DNA of 64,000 nucleotides from Bacteroides salyersiae WAL 10018 = DSM 18765 = JCM 12988 (GTDB taxonomy: Bacteria > Bacteroidota > Bacteroidia > Bacteroidales > Bacteroidaceae): NCBI RefSeq assembly GCF_000381365.1, contig NZ_KB905467.1, forward strand, positions 62,001 through 126,000, read 5' to 3'. The notes below the pieces were generated by a model. The model was not told the origin of the DNA. It searched no databases and was given only the letters and a program-made list of their open reading frames with translations. The translations under genes and the position numbers were made by a program. Of this stretch, positions 59,426 through 64,000 are shown in pieces (position 1 is the stretch's first letter; each line of letters opens with the position of its first letter).

Positions 59426-61621
59426 ATGAGAATGAAGAAATTATTTTTAATATTTTATCTTGTATCTTGCACATTAGCTCATGCACAGGTAGTAAAAAAT
59501 AATTTGTCAATAAATACGGAGAATACTTGTATGGTATTTTCCGTTACTACTGACGATGAGGTAATTTACAGGTATTATGGTAATAAGCTTCGAAACTTGG
59601 ATGCCTTTTCTTACGAGTTGCGTAAGAATCCTCATCAGCCATTTCCAGCTTTATATCCTACATTTGGGGGGACTACCTCTATAAATCCTGCACTTAAGCT
59701 TACTCATGGGGATGGAATAATGGCATCTGAATTGAAATTTTCCGGTATTCGGACAATTCCTGTTAGTTCGGATGTTGTCGAAACTATAATTGAGTTAAAG
59801 GATAAATTATATGATATAAATGTCTCTCTTCATTTTAAGGCATATCAAAAAGAGGATATTATAACTCAATATGTCACGATAAAGCATCACGAGAATAAAA
59901 GTATAAAAATTGAAAATATTGCTTCCGGCTATCTAAATCTTCATGCGGATCATTATTATCTAAGTCATTTTGCCGGTGCTTGGGCCAATGAAATGCTATT
60001 AGAAGAGGAATTACTAACCCATGGGATTAAATCCATAGAGAGTACTAAAGGAGTACGAACGGCACAGACTGAAAATTCGTCTTTTTTAATTAGCATAGAT
60101 AAAAAGGCGGATGAGTATTCAGGTGAGGTGTATGCTGGTGCATTGGCATGGTCTGGGAATTATAAACTGTCTTTTCAAGTATCGGAAACTGGAAATTTGG
60201 ATATAGTTGTAGGTATGAATCCATTTGCTTCCTCATTTATTTTAGAACCGGGAGAAGAAATTAAGACTCCTGAAATAATATGGTCTTATAGCTCTATTGG
60301 CAAAAATCGCATTTCTCAGAATTTCCATAATTGGAGTAGGCGTTATGCATTAGCACATGGTAACGATCTGCGTCCTATCGTTTTGAATAGTTGGGAAGGT
60401 GTATACATGAATTTTGATGAAAAGGATATTTTATCTTTAATAGATGATGCTGCGAATTTTGGGGTGGAGTTGTTTGTATTGGATGACGGTTGGTTTGGTG
60501 ATAAGTATCCGCGGGATAAAGCTGATTCGGGATTGGGAGATTGGGTAGTAAATAAAAAGAAGTTACCTCATGGTATCGGTTATTTGGCTGATTATGCTGT
60601 CAATAAAGGTGTGCGGTTTGGAATTTGGATTGAACCCGAAATGGTGAATCCACGTAGTGTATTAGCAGAAAAGTATCCGGAGTGGATAGTCAAAACAAAT
60701 AAATATACACCTTATGTGGAAAGGAACCAATGGCTTTTAGATCTAAGCAATCCTGATGTTCAACATTTTGTAGAAGAAACTTTTGATAAAGTCGTATCAA
60801 TGTCACCTAACATTTCTTATATAAAATGGGATGCAAACAGACATGCAAACAATGTAGGATCTTCTTATCTTCCCTCTGATAAACAGTCTCATTTTTGGTA
60901 TGAATACACGAAGGGACTTTATAAAGTTTATGAGAAAATAAGAGCTAAATATCCTGATTTATTGATTCAGTTATGTTCCTCTGGCGGAGGGCGTTTGGAT
61001 TATGGTGCATTAAAGTATCATGATGAATTTTGGCCAAGTGATAACACAAATGCGGTTGATCGTATTTATATTCAGCACGGTACAAGCCATTTTTTTCCTG
61101 CTATAGCTACTGCATCACATATTTCTTCAAGTCCCAATCATCAAACAGGAATGTCATTACCTTTGAAATTCAGAGTCGATGTAGCTATGTCGGGGCGTCT
61201 GGGTATGGAGCTGCAACCTCGTGATATTACAGGGAAGGAGGTTGATTTTGTAAAACAATCTATTGATACCTATAAAAATATTCGCCCGATAATACAACAT
61301 GGTGATTTATTCAGATTGTCGTCACCCTATGACAGTAAAAAATGGGCATCATTGATGTATGTGTCTCCCGCAAAAGACAGGGCTGTTTATTTTGTTTATA
61401 GTTTGGGCTATCATGTCAGAAATGAATTCTATTGTAAGAGTCTGAAAGGTTTAATGCCACATAAAAAATACAAAGTTAAAGAACTTAATAAACTCAATAA
61501 ATCTTCTTGTTTTGCCGATGGTAAAATTTTCACAGGAGAGTATTTAATGAATGTCGGAATTCCATTTAATATTTCAAAACCGTATGAAAGTGGGGTTCTA
61601 TTGTTGGAAGAGGTAAAATGA
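59426..61621 (+). CDS. GH36 alpha-galactosidase
   Basis: The 731-residue exported enzyme (signal ending LAHAQ) is a classical GH36 alpha-galactosidase: N-terminal beta-supersandwich (to about 325), catalytic barrel with LFVLDDGWFGDKY, WIEPEMVNP, the nucleophile D469 in YIKWDANRH, CSSGGGRLDYG, and the acid/base D539 in WPSDNTNAVDR, then a C-terminal beta domain. It should release terminal alpha-galactose. Two different GH36-type enzymes in one sulfated-glycan locus point to an alpha-galactose-containing target. It lies 9 nt after a sulfatase gene in the operon. Confidence 0.93.
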   Translation: MRMKKLFLIFYLVSCTLAHAQVVKNNLSINTENTCMVFSVTTDDEVIYRYYGNKLRNLDAFSYELRKNPHQPFPALYPTFGGTTSINPALKLTHGDGIMASELKFSGIRTIPVSSDVVETIIELKDKLYDINVSLHFKAYQKEDIITQYVTIKHHENKSIKIENIASGYLNLHADHYYLSHFAGAWANEMLLEEELLTHGIKSIESTKGVRTAQTENSSFLISIDKKADEYSGEVYAGALAWSGNYKLSFQVSETGNLDIVVGMNPFASSFILEPGEEIKTPEIIWSYSSIGKNRISQNFHNWSRRYALAHGNDLRPIVLNSWEGVYMNFDEKDILSLIDDAANFGVELFVLDDGWFGDKYPRDKADSGLGDWVVNKKKLPHGIGYLADYAVNKGVRFGIWIEPEMVNPRSVLAEKYPEWIVKTNKYTPYVERNQWLLDLSNPDVQHFVEETFDKVVSMSPNISYIKWDANRHANNVGSSYLPSDKQSHFWYEYTKGLYKVYEKIRAKYPDLLIQLCSSGGGRLDYGALKYHDEFWPSDNTNAVDRIYIQHGTSHFFPAIATASHISSSPNHQTGMSLPLKFRVDVAMSGRLGMELQPRDITGKEVDFVKQSIDTYKNIRPIIQHGDLFRLSSPYDSKKWASLMYVSPAKDRAVYFVYSLGYHVRNEFYCKSLKGLMPHKKYKVKELNKLNKSSCFADGKIFTGEYLMNVGIPFNISKPYESGVLLLEEVK

Positions 61622-61691
61622 TATTTATATATCATTCCGCCTCATTTGAAAATTTGTATTTGTAAAAAATATTATTCTAATACTGTCATAG

Positions 61692-63083
61692 ATGACTATG
61701 AATAAACATTTATCTTTGATTTTTTCTTTATTTCCGATTAGCTGTGTTGTTGGACAAAATATTACTCATGCGACATCAATGCGTCCTAATATAGTCTATA
61801 TTTTAGCGGACGATTTAGGAATTGGGGATTTAGGTTGTTATGGGTAAAAAATATTGAAAACTCCCAATATAGACCGATTAGCAATGAATGGTATGCGTTT
61901 TACCAACCATTATGCCGGTTCTACAGTTAGTGCGCCATCCCGTTGTGCTTTGTTGACAGGTAAGGATATGGGACATGCTTATATAAGGGGAAACAAACAT
62001 TTACCTGATGCTACATCTATGGGTTACGATTTCCCTTTGGCAAGTAGTGAAAACACTGTTGCAGATTTACTTAAACAGTGCGAATATGTTACTGCATGTG
62101 TTGGAAAGTGGGGACTTGGAGGACCAAATAGTGAAGGAGATCCTCGCAAACATGGATTTGATTATTTTTTCGGATATTTAAGTCAGCGCAAGGCCCATCG
62201 TTACTATCCGGATTTTTTATGGGAAAATGATAAGCAACTAATGCTAAAAAATCAAGTGTATTCTCCTTATTTGATAACAGAAAAGGCATTGGATTTCATT
62301 GATCGTAATGCTTCTAAATCATTATTCCTTTATTTTACACCTACACTGCCTCATGCAGAACTAATAGTTCCTAAAGAATCTTTACAGGAGTTTGATGGAA
62401 AATTTGATGAAGTTCCATTTCATGGTAATCGCTATGCGGCACAAGCAAAGCCACGTGCTGCTTATGCTGCTATGGTGAGTTGTTTGGATCATGCGGTAGG
62501 TAAAATTGTAGGAAAGCTAAAAGAGAAAAATATATTGGAGAATACGATTATCATTTTTTCTTCGGATAACGGCGTACATCAAGAGGGAGGACATGATCCG
62601 GAGTATTTCAATAGCAATGGCATTTTTCGTGGAATCAAACGTGATTTGTACGAAGGGGGAATACATACTCCTTTTATTGTGCAGTGGGAAAATGTAATTG
62701 CAAAGGGGCAGACCAGTTCGCACATTTCCGCATTTTGGGATTTTCTGCCTACAGTAGCTGATATAGTAGGATGTGATAAACCTGAAAATTGTGACGGAAT
62801 ATCTTTTTTACCAACATTGACTGGAAAAGGAACACAAAGGGAACATGAATATATATATCATGAAACCTATGAGCGAGAAGGTAAACAGTCTATCATTAAA
62901 GATGGTTGGAAATTGGTAAGATTGAATATGAAACATCCCCAAAATATAGTAGAAGAACTGTATGATATGAACAAAGATCCGTCGGAGCAAAAAAACTTGA
63001 TAGAACAGTACCCTAAAATCGCTGATGAACTTAGGAAGTTGGCTATTTCTGTTCATCAATTCAATCCGAATTTTTCATGGTAA
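61692..63083 (+). pseudogene. S1-family sulfatase interrupted by an in-frame TAA
   Basis: From ATG 61692 (or 61698) the frame encodes a signal peptide, RPNIVYILADDLGIGDLGCYG, then TAA at 61845-61847, and directly resumes KILKTPNIDRLA in the same frame to 63083. The relative at 53230 has GQKIIKTPNID, so the stop replaces a Gln codon (CAA to TAA). Everything else looks whole: S80 maturation motif (VSAPSRCALLTGK), GKWGLGG (His of the usual GKWH replaced by Gly), IFSSDNGVHQEGGHDPEYF. Restart downstream (TTG 61854 or ATG 61884) would lose the signal peptide and the metal-binding Asp pair, so the product should be inactive without suppression. Confidence 0.88.
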
Positions 63084-63199
63084 CATACTTTCTCTGAGTA
63101 ATTGTAAAACAGTAAATAGAATTTTGTTGGGGGTATGTCAAGGTTCAACTTTAGAGAAAATGATTTTAATCTGAAATTTGATGCTTTTCATCAGTAATA

Positions 63200-63246
63200 A
63201 AAAGAGCTGTATCAACTTTACCTTTGAATAATGATACAGCTCTTTT
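63200..63246. terminator. Rho-independent terminator after the sulfated-glycan operon
   Basis: AAAAGAGCTGTATCA (63200-63214) and TGATACAGCTCTTTT (63232-63246) are perfect 15-bp complements around a 17-nt loop, with A and T runs at the ends. It closes the long plus-strand operon 117 nt after the last stop codon. Confidence 0.88.
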
Positions 63247-63319
63247 ATGTTTATCAGTTACAATCCTTATCCATCTTTTCGATTTGCTAATGAGGAGGCT
63301 TTTTAGAAAATAGATCGTT

Positions 63320-63350
63320 TTTGAAGCCGAAAAATAAATCTATATATTTG
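63320..63350 (+). promoter_or_regulatory. Canonical Bacteroides promoter upstream of the kinase fragment
   Basis: TTTG at 63320-63323, 19 nt, then TATATTTG at 63343-63350: a full consensus match. It lies 70 nt before the start codon at 63420. The rest of the 336-nt gap from 63084 holds only the terminator. Confidence 0.75.
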
Positions 63351-63419
63351 TAGCATAGAGGATATTTCTCGGCAAGACTTAACTAATTATTTTATTCAAT
63401 TTACGGCTATCAATCAAAT

Positions 63420-63953
63420 ATGAAATTCACTGGTTCTGAACAAAAAGGAGTCGGCATGGAACTGGAACAGTATCGTACCCGGCTCGAACAGATGGTTGAA
63501 GAGAAATCCAAAGACTTAATTGCCATTCAAGAAAAACTGGAAACAACTAACCGAAGGAAGTTGTTGTTTATCAGTGTGTTGTAGATATTGCAATTGGAAC
63601 CGGATATACTTACGGCTATGAATATGGCGCTTGCGGAAATTGGCTGCTATACCGGTGTCGATCGTTTGGCGACATGGGAAAACCACCTTGACGGTGTTAC
63701 CTATGGCAGTACCTATGAATGGTGTAACGACGGTATCGAGCCGGCTATAGATTATCTGCGGAGTATGACTATTGAGGCGGGAAAGCCTTGGTTTGATATG
63801 TTCGAAGATAATAATATTATCTGTACATCTGATATTTATTCGCTCGATCCTTTTATTGCTCAGATGCTCGAAGTACAGGGTGTAAAGGCTATTGCTGTTT
63901 TTCCGCTTTCACAGTTAGGCGTACACTTCGGTTTTCTTTCTATTTATTTGTAA
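63420..63953 (+). pseudogene. GAF-domain sensor-kinase fragment with an in-frame TAG
   Basis: From ATG 63420 the frame reads a coiled-coil (EQYRTRLEQMVEEKSKDLIA) typical of the linker before PAS/GAF domains of sensor kinases, then LLFISVL, a TAG at 63582-63584, and in the same frame ILQLEPDILTAMNMALAEIG and a GAF-like domain to LSIYL and TAA at 63951-63953. A Gln (CAG to TAG) would restore it. The domain then ends abruptly with no kinase core in this frame, so the gene is both interrupted and truncated. An intact promoter remains upstream. The parent is likely a hybrid sensor kinase of Bacteroides. Confidence 0.72.
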
Positions 63954-64000
63954 TGCATCTAATTTTATCGTTTTGGGATAAGTAAACAAGGAGTTGTATT

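Noticed and set aside
61854..63083. Functional sulfatase starting at TTG 61854
   Set aside because: This product would lack the signal peptide and the N-terminal Asp pair needed for the metal site; the upstream frame encodes both, so the full gene is the real unit.
61845..63584. Stop-codon recoding (TAA and TAG read as Gln)
   Set aside because: TAA and TAG serve as normal stops for many intact genes in the window, so two isolated interruptions are better seen as nonsense mutations.

Overview
The window looks like a chromosomal segment of a gut Bacteroides species, close to the B. thetaiotaomicron/ovatus group. The basis is several SusC/SusD pairs with lipoprotein partners, a hybrid two-component regulator, Ser-type sulfatases, DUF4270/DUF4907/kelch surface proteins, and promoters of the Bacteroides type (TTTG, 19-20 nt, TAnnTTTG). 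No rRNA, tRNA, CRISPR array, transposase or integrase was seen.

Layout. 1-4.1 kb: tail of a CbpM/MerR-like protein, a bidirectional terminator, and an etfB-etfA-acyl-CoA dehydrogenase operon on the minus strand. 4.1-11.4 kb: an outer-membrane protein, then a VTC polyphosphate-polymerase-like protein, a DUF4956 membrane protein, a DUF2490 beta-barrel and a Cthe_2159-like lipoprotein, followed by a LytS/LytTR two-component pair with its own canonical promoter. A striking 23-bp-period repeat array lies inside the VTC/DUF4956 gap. 11.4-18.6 kb: a secreted C1B cysteine peptidase, a beta-barrel protein, a DUF4270 lipoprotein, a divergent kelch/DUF4907 pair, a patatin and an aldose epimerase.

18.6-34.9 kb is a fructan utilisation locus: SusC, SusD, a DUF4960 surface binder, a levanase-like GH32 lipoprotein, a two-module carbohydrate-binding-like protein, a GH172 (DUF2961) enzyme, a DUF4980-GH32 exo-fructanase, an MFS sugar transporter and a PfkB fructokinase. 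The logic is surface binding and cutting, SusCD import, periplasmic release of fructose, inner-membrane uptake and phosphorylation. A 45-bp inverted repeat built of AGTAG octamers separates the last GH32 from the transporter. No sensor gene for this locus is in the window.

34.9-36.8 kb is a degenerate junction: nested inverted repeats, a 69-aa protein, an AraC-type pseudogene and a PNPOx-like protein. 36.8-63.1 kb is a second, AT-richer locus for a sulfated galactose-rich glycan: a GH42/GH167-like enzyme and a sulfatase behind an HTCS regulator on the minus strand, and divergently SusC, SusD, four more sulfatases, a Sip1/raffinose-synthase-like GH36, a classical GH36, and three tandem copies of an uncharacterised (beta/alpha)8-type enzyme family. 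Two members carry single disabling lesions: the middle enzyme copy has a +1 frameshift in a G9 run, and the last sulfatase has an in-frame TAA at a glutamine position. The window ends in a sensor-kinase fragment that carries an in-frame TAG, also at a likely glutamine position.

The best candidate for an undescribed system is this second locus: a sulfated alpha/beta-galactan degradation pathway with an uncharacterised triplicated enzyme family and two probable on/off lesions.
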